NCBI GenBank assembly: GCA_039090855.1
Contig: CM076991.1
Coordinates: 101,568,021 to 101,632,020 of the forward strand
Length of the DNA stretch: 64,000 nucleotides
Reading direction: 5' to 3'
Source of the DNA: Macrothele yani
Taxonomy: Eukaryota; Arthropoda; Arachnida; Araneae; Macrothelidae
Below, piece after piece: positions 44,602-55,736 of this stretch. Both the position numbers and the translations under genes were made by a program. Numbering within the stretch: position 1 is the first letter of the stretch; each line of letters begins with the position of its first letter. The notes under the pieces were generated by a model. That model had not been told where the DNA came from. It did not search any database and worked only from the letters and a program-made list of their open reading frames with translations.

Positions 44602-44957
44602 TAATTGGCATATTGTAGCTCTCTAGAAAGTCGTAATCGCTGGGCTCTGGATGTCATGCTCTTATACACTTATTCTGAGGCGTAATAACAAAGCAGTTTG
44701 ACCAACGCTGAGTTATGATAACAAATTTTCAGATAGAAAAAACTTAGCACTGTATTTTAGTGGCACATTCTGTGGGAGATTGCCTGGGTGCCCAGCCCTT
44801 CCCTTGGGGTGGCACTTGGTACTTCGTCTTTTATCAGTGGCTGCTTTTTTTTTTTAAAATATATTTGTACATGTTTTTAAATATTTATACTTTTCGAACC
44901 ATTGGAACTGTACTTTGCTGTGGCGGAGATATTTTTATCCTTTCCGAATGTATATTT
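44602..44957. other. Unannotated DNA
   Basis: No feature recognised. T-rich near 44845-44860. Confidence 0.45.
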
Positions 44958-44998
44958 CAACGCAGTTGAGTCACATTATTGTGACCACCTCTTACTTT

Positions 44999-45059
44999 TG
45001 ACGTCAACAGCCAATGAAAGAAGTCACATGTCGTGAGCTGGCTTGGATGGTATATAAGG
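44999..45059 (+). promoter_or_regulatory. CRE palindrome, CCAAT box and TATA box
   Basis: TGACGTCA (44999-45006), AGCCAATG (45009-45016) and TATATAAGG (45051-45059) stand in this order before the ATG at 45102. It is the most complete promoter-like group in the window. Function is inferred from order and spacing. Confidence 0.6.
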
Positions 45060-45101
45060 TGTGCAGTAGACATTCTGAAAAACATATCCCTCGTTGCTGT
45101 C

Positions 45102-46143
45102 ATGGATAAAAGGAGCGATTTATCAGATTTGCAAAAAAGGATGATTATCGGCTTTCGGGCCAAGGGTGGCAGTATTTCTGAAACAGCGCAGTTTGGGAAC
45201 TGTACACTTGCTGCTGTGGTTAAAGTGTATCGTGATTGGAGAAATGACACCATTGCGAATAAGCGACGTGCAAACTGCGGAGCCCCACGTGCCATGGATG
45301 TGAGAAGTGAACGTCGGCTTCGAAGGTGCGTGAGGACCGATCGACACGGTATAGTTGAGCAACTCACTGGCCGAATGAACCAGGTGGCTACCGGAAGTGT
45401 ATCTAAAACGACAGTTCAGCGAAAACTGCTGCATATGGGGCTCCGATGCAGACGGATGGTTACTGCACCTGTGCAAACGAAGATGAATCGGCAAAAAAGG
45501 CTTACATTTGTACGTCAGTACCAGAATTGGACTTCCGCTGATTGACAAAGGGTTGCCTTCTCCGATGAGTCACGTTTTCTGCTTCATCGAAATGATGGAC
45601 GTTGGCGTATGAGACGAGAAACATCGGAGAACAAACACTCTTCAACCATTGCTGGAAGAACACAAGCTGATGGGGGCAACGTTATGGTCTGAGAAATGTT
45701 TTCGTGGCATTCCCTGGTGCCACTCATACCTGTGGAAGGCACTATGGATGGCATGCGTTATGAATCCATCCTTGCAGACCACGTGCACCCATACATGCTG
45801 ATTGTCTTCCCTAGGGAGGTTGAGATCTTCCAGCAAGACACTGCGACGTATCACACAGCTAGAAATGTACGAGAGTGGTTGGAGGAGCACGATGAAAATT
45901 TCAAAATACTTCACTGGCTTCCTAATTCCCCCAGACTTAAACCCAATTGAGCATCTGTGGGACCACCTCGATCCTGTTATTCGCTCCATGGATCCTCCTG
46001 CATGCACCCTCAAGCAGCGGTCAGATGCACTGCAGTCAGCATGGTTCCACATGCCTGCGAATACCTTCCAGCACCATATGGAGTCACTCCCAGCCCGTCT
46101 AGCTGCTGTCCGCGCTGCGCATGGCTGTTACTCTGGATATTAG
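45102..46143 (+). pseudogene. Tc1-like transposase, two stops and one frameshift
   Basis: MDKRSDLSDLQKRMIIGFRA starts a helix-turn-helix region (SETAQFGNCTLAAVVKVY). TGA replaces tryptophan after TSAD (45542-45544) and again after GGNVMV. The first acid is intact (AFSDESRFLLH), as is the second (FQQDTATYHTA). Near 45925 the frame changes: one frame reads SPRLKPNEHLWDHLD, the other PPDLNPIEHLWDHLDPV and on to the proper end LAAVRAAHGCYSGY. The catalytic triad is complete if the frames are followed, so the death of this copy is recent compared with others. Confidence 0.9.
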
Positions 46144-46176
46144 CAGGTTGTCACAATAATACGACTCGACCGTGTA

Positions 46177-46608
46177 TTTACTTGCATCTTCAGTATTTTT
46201 ATCCTTCCCCAATATATTGAGAGATGTTTTCTCCAGTGTATTTATTTTTGCATCTTCAATATTTTGGGTCACCCCTATAAAGAAATCCTTAATACCACGA
46301 CTGGTCCAGGACTTTGATTATTTTCCGAGCGATCAGAATTCAGAAAATACAATGAGAATGAAGACTTAAAAAGCGCGCTTCCACTAACACGCTACAACGG
46401 GTTAACCTATCACGATATTTAGGGTGGAGCTCAGTGAGTGGTCGAACCTAATTTGGTATCCATAGCTCACATTCAAGGGCTATCTGCTGCTATATACACA
46501 TTTTCGCTTCAGCAAATGAACGTGCGAATTCAAGTTGATGTATCGCAGAAAAGATTCCAATATCACTTTTGCAACCTTTCTTTCATTTCTATCTGGCCCA
46601 GATAATTA
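46177..46608. other. Unannotated DNA
   Basis: 46180-46300 has ATATTTTTATCC-like words also seen at 40320-40440 and just left of the previous element. No gene. Confidence 0.4.
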
Positions 46609-46858
46609 TACACTGGCGTGCAAAAATTAAGGACGAGACGGTTTTTCGAATGTAACGTCGTGCAGAAGTGCTCCACATCGACCCAAATCATACCATAAGA
46701 TCCCCAAGATGTAAGAATATGGGACAAGTGAGCAAAACCGTCCAAACAAGGAATCCAAAGGATACAAAGGCACTTTATTGAAAAGGTAGCTTCGAGCACA
46801 ACTGGACAGAAGGTAGAAACGTCCATGTGACAGACGGCTGCCAAGAAAAATGCAGTCT

Positions 46859-47913
46859 TTAGTAGGGGATATGATCACCCTTGACTGCGTTGCAGGATTT
46901 ACAACGTCTGTCCATGCTGAGGACGAGGTTGTCAAGGAGCTGTTGAGACATCGCGGCCCATTCCTCTTGTAGCGCCAATCGCAGCTGCGGAATAGTTGCT
47001 AACAGCTTGTGACGTACTGTGAAGCGTCTCCCGAGAAGGTTCCACACGTGTTCGATTGCATTTAGGTCCAGGAACCTTGCGGGTCAATCCATGCGTTGAA
47101 TATCTTCACTCTACAACAGCTATGCGACAGCCACTGTACGATGAGGTGTAGCGTTGTCGTCCATGAAGAGGAACTCAGAACCCACACTACCTCTAAACAG
47201 ACGCACGTGAGGAAGGAGAAATTCGGTAAAATAGCGTACACCAGTGAATGAACCTCCTTGGAAGATGTGGAGGTCAGAACGGCTACCAAGCATGATACCG
47301 CCCCAAACGAGAACTCCGCCACCTCCAAACCGGTCCCTTTCGATTATGTTGGAGGTGTGATTGCGTGTTCCCTGATCTCTCCAGATGTGTATACGTCCAG
47401 AATCGCTCGTCAGACTAAATGAGCTCTCATCCGTAAGGAGAACTCGACCCCATTGCTAATGTGTCCAGTCCTTGTGCTCCTGGCACCACAGAAACGGCCG
47501 TCTCTGATGAGCAGGCGTTAACATCACACACCGTACTGGTCGTCATGCAAATAGACCACCTTTGTGCAGCCTCCTGGCCACGGTAAAACGCGATAACGGA
47601 CGTCCAGTTGTCTGTTGCATGTGCCTTGTGATTTCTCCCTCTGTCTGCCGTCTGTCTGCCGTCTGTCTCTTCTCGCCTGTCGAACAATATACCGGTCGTC
47701 CACCGCCGTGGTTGCTCGTGAACGACCACTGCTAAACTCTCGGACAGCTGTTCCTGTCGTTTGAAATGCTCTCCAAGCTCGTGAAACGATGCTGTGAGCG
47801 ATCCCGAACTCCTCGGCCTCACTAGTCACACTTCGACCTTCTTCCAACTTCCCAATGACGCGACCTCGGGTAAAGTCATCCAGATGTCGTCTACTGGATT
47901 GCCTGTTGGCCAT
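46859..47913 (-). pseudogene. Tc1-like transposase, multiply frameshifted
   Basis: From MANRQSSRRHLDDFTRGRVI (47913) the DNA-binding part is open (GKLEEGRSVTSEAEEFGIAH). It is broken after RQARRDRRQTDGR, where an 11-bp word (CTGTCTGCCGT on the plus strand) is tandemly repeated at 47640-47665. The catalytic part shows LLTDESSFSL (47420-47450), then FLFMDDNATPHRT, and after a frame change LDLNAIEHVWNLLGRR with the glutamate kept. The C-terminus (46859-47047) ends in KGDHIPY. Slippage at the short repeat looks like the first lesion. Confidence 0.85.
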
Positions 47914-48004
47914 ATCACACGGTGGCAGCAACTCGACGTCGTTCAAACCGATGTACACCGTGATATAGCTTTCACCGGATTGCTGAGCGTACACCGCCCG
48001 TGTG

Positions 48005-48068
48005 CTTTATACCCTTCCGACACTCCCCCTCCCCCTACGTCATGCTGCATATATACGTCATGCTGCAT
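48005..48068 (-). promoter_or_regulatory. TATA box and duplicated CRE-like word
   Basis: On the minus strand ATGCAGCATGACGTA occurs twice (48054-48068 and 48036-48050), followed by GGGTATAAAG (48005-48014), 90 bases before the start codon at 47913. Confidence 0.5.
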
Positions 48069-48163
48069 CTATCTCCTGAGTGGTCTTTCGGTCTGTTCTG
48101 CCTGCTCGTTCCGTTGTTATGCTAGTTTCTCCTCTTCGTCCTTAATTTTTGCACACCAGGGTA

Positions 48164-48490
48164 ATAATTAGACAGAAATAAGAGAGTTCGTTTCATCCAG
48201 ACATAGACACTGCCAAGCCTAACTTCTCTCGCCATCTAGTGTCAAATTGGAATACTTCCCCATTCAGACGAAGTGATTTAAAAAACATAATTCTGAGAAA
48301 TTTTTCGAAATAACAACTGGGACATACATGAACTATGCACTTTATTTATTTGTGTTCAAAATTTTGAAGATTTGTAAGCAGCAGTCGTTGAGTAAATGTG
48401 TATAGAACAAATTAACATTGCGGGTATAGTATAGATTTTACATTCGAGGTCACTTTACAGAATTTCTCCCAACGAAGTTGTAAAATTTGT
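48164..48490. other. Unannotated DNA
   Basis: No feature recognised between the Tc1-like element and the 63-bp array. Confidence 0.45.
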
Positions 48491-49520
48491 CAGCCACATC
48501 AGCAGTTTTCCTGGGTCTACCAAGATTTTTGGTGTTTGAGAGAAACATTTCTTGATGCCATACTAACAGTTTTCCTGGGTCTAGCAAGATTTCTGGTTGC
48601 TGGGACTACAGTTCTAGCTTCCCTAGCAACAGATTTACTGGCTCCAGAAAGATTTCTGTTTGCTTGGATATAGTTCTTGCTTCCCTACCAATATATTTAT
48701 TAGGTCTAGAAAGTTTTTTGTGGCTGGGGTACAATTCTTGCTTCTCTAGCAACAGGTTTACTGGGTCTAGCATGATTTCTCGTTGCTAAGGTACAGTTAT
48801 GGCCGACCTAACGACAGTTTATTTACTGGGTCTAGAAAATTTTCTGGTTATTGGGGTACAGTTCCTGCTGCCATAGTAACAGGTTTACTGGGTCTAGGAA
48901 GATTTCTGGTTGCTTGTGTATACTGTAGTTCTTGTTTCCTTACCAACATATCTACTAGGTTTAGAAAGTTTTTTTTTTTGTTGTTGCTGGGGTACAATTC
49001 TTGCTTCCCTAGTAACATATTTACTGGGTCTAGCATGATTTCTGGTTGCTTGGGTACAGTTCCGGCTCCATAGCAACAGGTTTACTGGGTTTAGAAAGAG
49101 TTCTGGTTTATGGGGTACAGTTCTTGCTGCCCTGGCAATAGGTTTACTGGGTCTAGCAAGGTTTCTGTTTGTTGAGGTACAGTTCCTGCTGCATTAGCAA
49201 TAGTTTTACTGGGTCTTGCAAGATTTCTGCAGCTGGGTATACAGTTCTGGCTGCCGCCCCGGTGGCGCAGTGGTCTAAGCGATGGCCTCTGATCATACGT
49301 CCGAAAGGGGTCCGGGTTCGAATCCCGGTGAGGCATGGATGTAGTGTTTGTCTTACGGCACTGGCTCTCTCCCTTCCCTGGAACCAGTGACCCTAAATTA
49401 GGGACGGGCGACTGCTTATAGCCCATTGAGTTGCTCACGGTGGTCGTTAAACCTCCAATCAAAAAAAAAAAAAAAAAAAACAGTTCTGGCAACCGTAGCA
49501 AGGGTTTTGCGGTGTCTAGC
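48491..49520. repeat. 63-bp satellite, about 12 units plus an inserted SINE
   Basis: CTGGGTCTAGAAAGATTTCT and TGGGGTACAGTTCTTGCTTC with CCCTAGCAACAGGTTTA recur at about 48511, 48575, 48639, 48700, 48761, 48826, 48889 and onward at 61-66-base steps. The array continues after the S1 insertion at 49252-49479. Open frames inside it are artefacts. Confidence 0.9.
49252..49479 (+). mobile_element. S1 SINE inserted in the 63-bp array
   Basis: Head GCCGCCCCGGTGGCGCAGTG, B box GGGTTCGAATCCCGGTG, A tail of about 20. The 11-bp duplication ACAGTTCTGGC stands at 49241-49251 and 49480-49490, and is part of a satellite unit. Confidence 0.95.
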
Positions 49521-50816
49521 TCAGCAAATTTTATGCTACAGGAAACATTGCAGCAAATAAATATTGTTATTTCCGCAAAGATCACTGACTATTTAAAAAT
49601 ACACCGGTAAAAAAAGATAAAAACATAATAGGTAAGAAATGCCCAAATATCATGAAGTAAGGTTAAATCTTTCCTACTCTAGCGTTTGCTATTAATGCCA
49701 TTAATTTTCAGTGGTAAGCTACCAAAATCACTTGAAGTACCTCTTTTTGTTGAAATGTGAAATATGTACAGACATAGGCTTAATAATTTTCAGTAACTCC
49801 GAATACGATATTGCAACAATATTCGAAAATGCTCGAATTTTTTTCTTTAAGGATGACAAAAGACATTTGTTGCATCGTAGATAACTTACGTAACATCGCA
49901 AATAACTATTTATCACCTTCCAAAATATCTGAATAATCTCTCTCTAACCTCATAAGCACTTCGCTTGTTGTATAGTTTAAGGTTTTTCTCTTTTCCCTGG
50001 AACCAGTGGCAGTGAATTACTGACGGGTAACCCCCTTCCGTATTGAAATGCTCAATGGAGTCGCTAATATCCCCAAAAATTTACTTTTAAGTACAGTATT
50101 TGTTTTTTCGTGGGCTCCATTTCGTTTAAGAAAATAACTTTTCGCCAGCTGGTGGGGAAAAGAAGCAAATAAAAGGATACTTCAGCGAAAATAAGGCTAA
50201 TAAGCAGAACTAGTATTTTTGAAGAACGCTTGCAAAATTTGCATGCCGAATAGGAAAATAATATAAATAATGCCACAGTAAATACGTACAACAAATAATG
50301 TCTATGCAGTATGCAATGGCTTTAGTATTATTTCTGCTGGAATATGAAATGACCAAATATGAACAGGTAGGCGGAAGATTTTCGCTACGTAATGATCCAG
50401 CCATATGTTTATTCCGTAGCTTTGTACTACGAGAAACGTTGGATATCTTCCACCTCAAAAAATAGCAGTGAAATATTTGGCAGCAAAATGAGAATTTTTA
50501 CAAAACAAAAAGAAATTAAAAAGTGGGAGGACTTCGCTTGCTGTCATGGGAGATATTCCGGCCTTTCTGGAACAGCTGCAAATTTATACCACCTTAGGGA
50601 ATTCCACGATGCAGCTTTCCTAACATCTGCTGAGATGAGTGCGAAGTTTGTTCCCATGATGCACTCAGTGATTACCAAGTGATAGATGTTAAAATCCACG
50701 CGTTCGTAGCACTAAGAGAACAGCACTAAACCGTGACTCATAATTTTAACATACACTTGACTGGGATTTAAGATTACATCTTCAAATTACGCGATAAAAT
50801 ATGTCAACAAGGAAAG
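49521..50816. other. AT-rich DNA with an S1 tail remnant
   Basis: At 49985-50062 a worn S1 3' part is visible (TTTTCCCTGGAACCAGTGGC, ACTGACGGGTAAC). A frame at 50392-50682 has no recognisable domain. Otherwise nothing. Confidence 0.45.
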
Positions 50817-51125
50817 CAAAACAGAGAGAGTGGTTCAAAGAGTGTAACAGTGAGACAGAGGAAGCATAGGAGTGAGAAGGGAAAAAAGAAACAGGGAGAG
50901 ACAGAAATAGTGAGAAAGGAAGCCAGGGACAGAGATAATTCAGAGAAAGAGAAAGCGACAGTGGTATATAAATATATATATATATGGAAAAAGAAAGTGA
51001 CAGTAAAAATATTGAACTCAGTTTCGTTTCAGTCAAACACAGAAGGAGAGGAAAACCAGTGGGAGGGTAAACTAGACAAAGAAAAGGTAGACGAAGAGAG
51101 AGACTGCGAGAGATGGAGAATAGAT
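50817..51125. repeat. GA-rich low-complexity DNA
   Basis: Purine-rich with GAGAGAGTG, AAGGAAGCC and AGAGAAAGAG words and an ATATATATATATA run at 50970-50985. Ser/Leu-rich frames on the minus strand are artefacts. Confidence 0.75.
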
Positions 51126-51149
51126 AAGTGAGAAAAGTTATGGAATTTA

Positions 51150-52250
51150 ATTTTTTATTCAGAGAGAAGTAAACGGAGTGTGGTAAGTGGAGAACTCTCT
51201 TTCAATTCTTAGAGATGTAAAGAGAGCGTTGTAAGTAGATAATTTACTTTAAGTTCAGAAAGTGGTAAAGGGAACGGTGGAAATGGAGAATTTTTGTTTA
51301 ATTCAGAGATAGAGAGAGCTACAGGGAGTCGTGTGAGTTGAAAACGCAATTTCAATTCAGAGAAAAGTAAAGGTACGGATGTAAGTGGAGAACTCATTTT
51401 AAATACAGAGTTCAAGGAAGTGGTGGAAGGAAGGGAAGAATTCACTTCCAATTCAGACGGAAGCAAAGGAAGAGATGTAAGTTGGTTTCAATGCAGACAG
51501 AGTTCAAGGAAGTGGTGGAAGGAGATAATTCACTTCCAATTCAGACGGAGACAAAGGAAGAGATGTAAATGGTTTTCAATGCAGACAGAGTTCAAGGAAG
51601 TGGTGGAAGGAGAAAATTCACTTTCAGTTCCGAGGGAGGTAAAGGGAGGGATGTAAGTAGTTTTCAATACAGAGTTCAAGGAAGTGGTGGAAAGGGAGAA
51701 TTCACATTCAACTCAGAGAGAAGTCAACGGTTAGTGGGTGGAAGAATTGTTCAAGTTAGAAAAACGTAAAGTGGAGAATTAGCTTTCAATTCAGAGAGAG
51801 AGAGAGGGGGGAGGGAGAGTTTAGGAAGTGGACTTTCAATATTTCAATACAGACGGAGCTAAAAGAATTGGTAGAAGTGGGGAATACACTTTCACTTTAG
51901 AAAATGGTAAAATGGAGAATTAACTTTCAATTCAGACAGAAGTAAAGGAAATGGAGAATTCACTTTCAATTCAGACAGAAGTAAAGGAAATGGAGAATTC
52001 ACTTTCAATTTAGAGAAAGTCAAAGTGGAGAATTAACTTGCAATTCAGAGAGAAATGTAAAAAAAAGAAGTAGTGTAGTTGGAGAATTCACTTCCAATTG
52101 AGAGTCAGAGAAAGGGAGTGGGGGAAGTGGAAAATTAACTTTCAATTCGGAGAAAAAGAAAAGTAATTCGGAGAGGGAGGGGAAGTGGAGAATTACTTTC
52201 AATTTAGTGAGAGGTAAAGGGTGTGGTGTAAGTTGGGAGAATGAGATAAA
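51150..52250. repeat. Diverged tandem repeat, about 60-bp units
   Basis: GGAGAATTCACTTTCAATTC followed by AGAGAGAAGTAAAGGNAGTG recurs from about 51190 to 52210 at about 55-65-base steps, with units varying in length. One sub-block (TTCAAGGAAGTGGTGGAAGG) is repeated at about 51410, 51508, 51590 and 51675, suggesting recent local amplification. Confidence 0.8.
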
Positions 52251-52384
52251 AAAAATTGAGTTAGAGAAGGAAATGCAGATAAATAGATATATATTCACGA
52301 CTCACAAAGAGACGGAAAAGTAGGTGAGAGGAAAATATTCATAAATAGGATAAAGAGTATGTTAGTATCAGCACTGTTGGCTAA

Positions 52385-52735
52385 TGCCCAAAGTGTCGAA
52401 GCGCAAGTTTCTGGCTAGAGTTCGAACCCCGCCCGGTCTACGGGCAGTCCAGTCTGCTTTTTTTTTCGGGTTTTTCGCACACTGTCTGGATATGAAGACG
52501 CTGAAATTTGATTCTTTGTGATGTCGTTAGAAATCTGATTTTTTAATGCCATTCCTCAGACATGAGTTTTCTCTGCCCACTTGTTCAGTACGTAATAAAA
52601 AAAAAACTTTCACAAAGGGCCAGTCTTATTGAAAACTGATATCATGAAATTCCTGAAAGGTATCGTGTTTTTTATAAGACTAGCAGGGACATTTCTTATT
52701 TCATTTAAGTATAATAAAATTAGCCTTTCTCTAAA
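52385..52735 (+). mobile_element. SINE with tRNA-like head, second copy of the 4.6 kb repeat
   Basis: GGCTAATGCCCAAAGTGTCG and AGAGTTCGAACCCCGCCC form a tRNA-like head at 52388-52436. The downstream body (ATGCCATTCCTCAGACATGA, then GAAATTCCTGAAAGGTATCG) is shared with 4556-4885. Confidence 0.55.
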
Positions 52736-52869
52736 GAAAGAAAAAAAAACATGGAAGGAGGGGAGAAAGGAATGAGATATAACTTTATGCTATTTGATGT
52801 ATAACGTAAGGGCAACAGTTATTCTTGAATTCAGAGACTACAGTTTCGTGACGATTATATATATTAAGA

Positions 52870-52950
52870 TAATACAAAGTTTGCCACAAATAATAATTTT
52901 TTCAGGTTGACCATGGTTTCGTTGGGTATTGACAGAACGAATGGCCAATA
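52870..52950 (-). mobile_element. Penelope-like element 3' end remnant
   Basis: On the minus strand GGCCATTCGTTCTG, TCAATACCCAACGAAACC and ATGGTCAACCTG match the terminal region at 56351-56406, but lack about 10 bases (the TGATGAATCTAG part). A further match (TTGTGGCAAAC) lies beyond. Confidence 0.65.
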
Positions 52951-53476
52951 CAGTCAGATTTCAAGAAAATGGTGGAAGGGGTATAACGTAGAAGTCTTTT
53001 CGTACTTCTACGTTAATTTAAAACATCACTATACGAAGAGATAGTTCCCAAAATTAAACCTTAACGGCCAGACGAAACATGTAAACAACAGAAGTCAAAC
53101 TTACGGAAAAGATGCTTTATTCAGGATGTAGCAAACACATTGTAGCATAGCATATTGCACTACACTCTCCACACACCACACAACTCTTAACACAACGCTC
53201 TTTTCACAATGCTCCGTTCAATAATCAGTTTACAACCCAACGCTCGCCAAGCAACAGTTTAGTCGTCGTTTTTAACTCTTGTTCCTATCTTATATCAGGC
53301 ATACGTCACGCGTATTCAACCTCAATTGTGTTGCCAAACGTATTCGTTTGAGAGAAAAGATATTACGTTAAGAGTGAAGAATAACTGAGAATAAACTCAA
53401 GATTTACATAGGGAAAGAAACTAAAAAAGGAAAGTTAATCTAGAATATACGTCACAAGGGAGAATGTGCAAATCAA
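52951..53476. other. Unannotated DNA
   Basis: No gene recognised. TCTTTTCGTACTTCTACG near 52995 contains a small inverted repeat with CGTAGAAGT. Confidence 0.45.
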
Positions 53477-53705
53477 TGCAGTTTTACATCGTTTATAATA
53501 TCAGTAAAATATTTTATATCGAAAAACCCTATTAGGTAAATATAAAACTCAAATTTTATATTAATTTAGATTTTAATTGTATAATCGTTTTATCGCAGCC
53601 TGTTTTAAATGAGAATGATAAATTGTGTGTCTGACCAAAATATACGTATATCTTGCCCAGAAAATTAGTTCCAGCACCCCTGTACGGTGTGATGAATAAC
53701 GTGTT
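53477..53705. repeat. Dispersed repeat, second copy (see 7010-7250)
   Basis: CAGTTTTACATCGTTTATAA and CAGCCTGTTTTAAATGAG match the copy at 7010-7250; a segment around the TGACGTCA of that copy is absent here. Confidence 0.6.
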
Positions 53706-54067
53706 ATGGATATATGGCAGTGATTTCTATGTTTGTGAAGAATATATGAGCTTGTTATTGAGTTTCTTCTGGTAAATTATGCTTTGGAAATTGTCATCTA
53801 AAAGCGTATCTGTTAGTAACTATGTACTTCCTGGGAAATAAAACCAGTTCCAGTTTGTGTAAGTGCCGATTTTTTCACCCTGGCCTAGAGGCGTAGCGAC
53901 ATGGGGACTAAGGGGGAGAGAAAGGAGCGCAGTTTACCCAAGGCGTCATTGAAAAGGTTGTAGCAAAAACAGCAAAAACATTTTATAGCACGAAAGCAGC
54001 ATTTTTCACATGTAGTAAATGTCCTGGTGATTGAACGTTCAACCTTTTTTCTCCGTCTTTTTTTGTT
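53706..54067. other. Unannotated DNA
   Basis: No feature recognised. Confidence 0.45.
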
Positions 54068-54200
54068 TTGTTTTTTCGTGTTTAACAACCCTCATGAGCA
54101 ACCGTAAGGACTTATATACGCATTCGTCTGTCCCTAATTTGTGGCCAGGGAAGGGAAAGAGCCAGCGCCTCAGACCCCTCGGGCAGCGGGTTGGCGATGA
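54068..54200 (-). mobile_element. Old S1 SINE remnant
   Basis: GTTTAACAACCCTCATGAGC, TCTGTCCCTAATTTGTGG and CAGGGAAGGGAAAGAGCC belong to the S1 body in minus orientation. The tRNA-like head is mostly gone. Confidence 0.7.
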
Positions 54201-54214
54201 ATTTTCTGCATATT

Positions 54215-54438
54215 AAGAGAATACAACGTGGTTTATCAGAAACATATATATATATAATATATATTTTTCCAAGTCGATCATGGTTTTGCTGCGTATTGAC
54301 CTAGCTTCATCAGGACGAATGGCACGTAAATATTCATATTGTATATGATATCATAAACGGTGTTTACAGTCACGGGGTTTTTGGTTAGTTGCTTCCACGC
54401 GCTTGATAGAAATGGGGTGGATGCCATGTCATTAACAA
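54215..54438 (-). repeat. Inverted terminal arm of a Penelope-like element
   Basis: The reverse complement of this segment matches 56243-56445: TTGTTAATGACATGGCAT, then ACGCGTGGAAGCAACTAACC-like sequence, GATATCATATACAATATGAA, CATTCGTCCTGATGAA and AAACCACGTTG. The element therefore has its ends in inverted orientation around the interior, as Penelope-like elements often do. Confidence 0.8.
54271..54324 (-). ncRNA. Hammerhead-ribozyme-like motif, left copy
   Basis: On the minus strand CATTCGTCCTGATGAAGC is followed by AGGTCAATACGCAGC, AAAACCATGATC and GACTTG. This is the same layout as the right copy, but the core GAAA reads AAAA, so this copy is probably inactive. Confidence 0.55.
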
Positions 54439-54562
54439 TATATACACTGCCGGACAATTGCTAAGGACGGATGACAATAGCAACGATAGCAACCATAAAA
54501 TCGAAGGCAGGAAAATGTGGAAATTAGCATAAGTGCGGGATACAGTAAGACGTGTTATGCGT

Positions 54563-54622
54563 ATGCAAATTTTGGATTGCCGAACTTGTTCGTGACGTCA
54601 TAGCGCTGATAAGAGATATATA
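54563..54622 (+). promoter_or_regulatory. Octamer, CRE palindrome and TATA box
   Basis: ATGCAAAT (54563-54570), TGACGTCA (54593-54600) and GATATATAGG (about 54615-54624) stand in this order, 80 bases before the likely ATG at 54705. Confidence 0.6.
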
Positions 54623-54704
54623 GGATTTGACGCGTATTGACCGTTGTTGTTCAAACGCGAAGTTGAAAGGGAAAGAATCAATTGACGAACTTGCAATTTT
54701 CAGT

Positions 54705-55736
54705 ATGTCTTCCCGACATCACCTAGATGATTTTACGCGTGGCCGTATTATTGGCAAGATTGAAGAAGGGCGAAAAATAACAGATGTTGCCAGGGAGTTC
54801 GACGTCAGCCACAGTGTTGTTTCAAGGCTTTGGAAATCATTTCAAACAAATGGAGAGTGTAGCAAACGTCACGGGGGAGGTCGTGTTCGCAGTACGACAC
54901 CTGCAGAAGATCGGTACATAGTGCTATCAACAAAAAGACAGCGGCGCAGCACAGCTAGTGAGGTAGCAAATCAGTTTATGGCTGCTACTGGCAAGCGGAT
55001 CTCCCGAAAAACTGTCGCCACACGTTTGCATGAAGGAGGACTATACGCCCGGCGTCCTGTTGTGTGCATCCCATTGTCCAGACGTCACCGTACCGCCCGT
55101 TTGCAATGGTGCCATCAACATCGCAATTGGACTGATAACGACTGGTCTGCTGTCCTCTTCTCAGATAAGAGTAGATACAGTCTATCGTCCGATTGTCGAC
55201 GACAACAGATCTGGCGTGATAGTGGTACTGCATATTGTCCAGCAAACATATAGGAAAGGGACCGATATCCGACATGTAGTGTCATGGTATAGGCTGGCAT
55301 CATGATCAATGGCCGTACGTCCCTCTATGTGCTTCCAACTGGGACTATGACTGGCCAACGATACATTAATGATGTTCTGCTATCTCATGTTCGCATGTTC
55401 CGTAGTGCTGTCGGTGATAGATTCATTTTCATGGACGACAACGCAACATGTCATGGAACAGTCGCTGTCCAGGAGTGTCTTGAGAGCGAGGATATTCAAC
55501 GCCTCGTATGGCCAGCACGTTCTCCAGATCTGAATCCCATTGAAAATGTGTGGGATGCTTTGGGGAGGAGTCTTGCTGGTCGCCAATGCTCTCCAATAAA
55601 CAAGGACACCCTCATCCGTGCACTGAGAGAGGAATGGGATAAATTACCCCAACAGCTGCTTGATAATGTTGTGCAAAGCATGACACGACGTGTGGAATCT
55701 TGCATCGCCCTCCATGGTGACCATATCCCGTATTGA
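54705..55736 (+). pseudogene. Tc1-like transposase, one frame with two in-frame TAG codons
   Basis: I start the protein at MSSRHHLDDFTRGRIIGKIE, where the family's helix-turn-helix begins; an upstream ATG at 54627 is in the same frame. Only two TAG codons interrupt 343 codons: 55251-55253 (after CPANI) and 55290-55292, where tryptophan of VMVWAGIM is expected. The first motif is LFSDKSRYSL (aspartate kept, the usual next Glu is Lys), the second is FMDDNATCHGT, and the third is RSPDLNPIENVWDALG with the glutamate. No frameshift exists. It is the closest to a working transposase here; loss of function rests on two substitutions. Confidence 0.9.

Larger units (their letters stand above)
44958..46174 (+). 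mobile_element. Tc1-like DNA transposon
   Basis: The right end, inverted, reads CACGGTCGAGTCGTATTATT with TA at 46175-46176. The left end (CAACGCAGTTGAGTCACATT) matches with a small insertion, and its TA is no longer clear. Same lineage as 29789-31007. Confidence 0.85.
46611..48161 (-). mobile_element. Tc1-like DNA transposon, 1.55 kb
   Basis: Ends CACTGGCGTGCAAAAATTAA and inverted CCCTGGTGTGCAAAAATTAA match over 25 bp; TA at 46609-46610 and 48162-48163. Related to 54445-55985 in protein and length. Confidence 0.93.

Noticed and set aside
50392..50682. Plus-strand 96-codon frame as a gene
   Set aside because: Some His/Cys residues are present, but no recognised zinc-finger spacing; not supported.
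50782..52298. Ser/Leu/Pro-rich minus-strand frames
   Set aside because: They follow from the purine-rich repeats at 50.8-52.2 kb; repeated peptide words mirror the DNA repeat.
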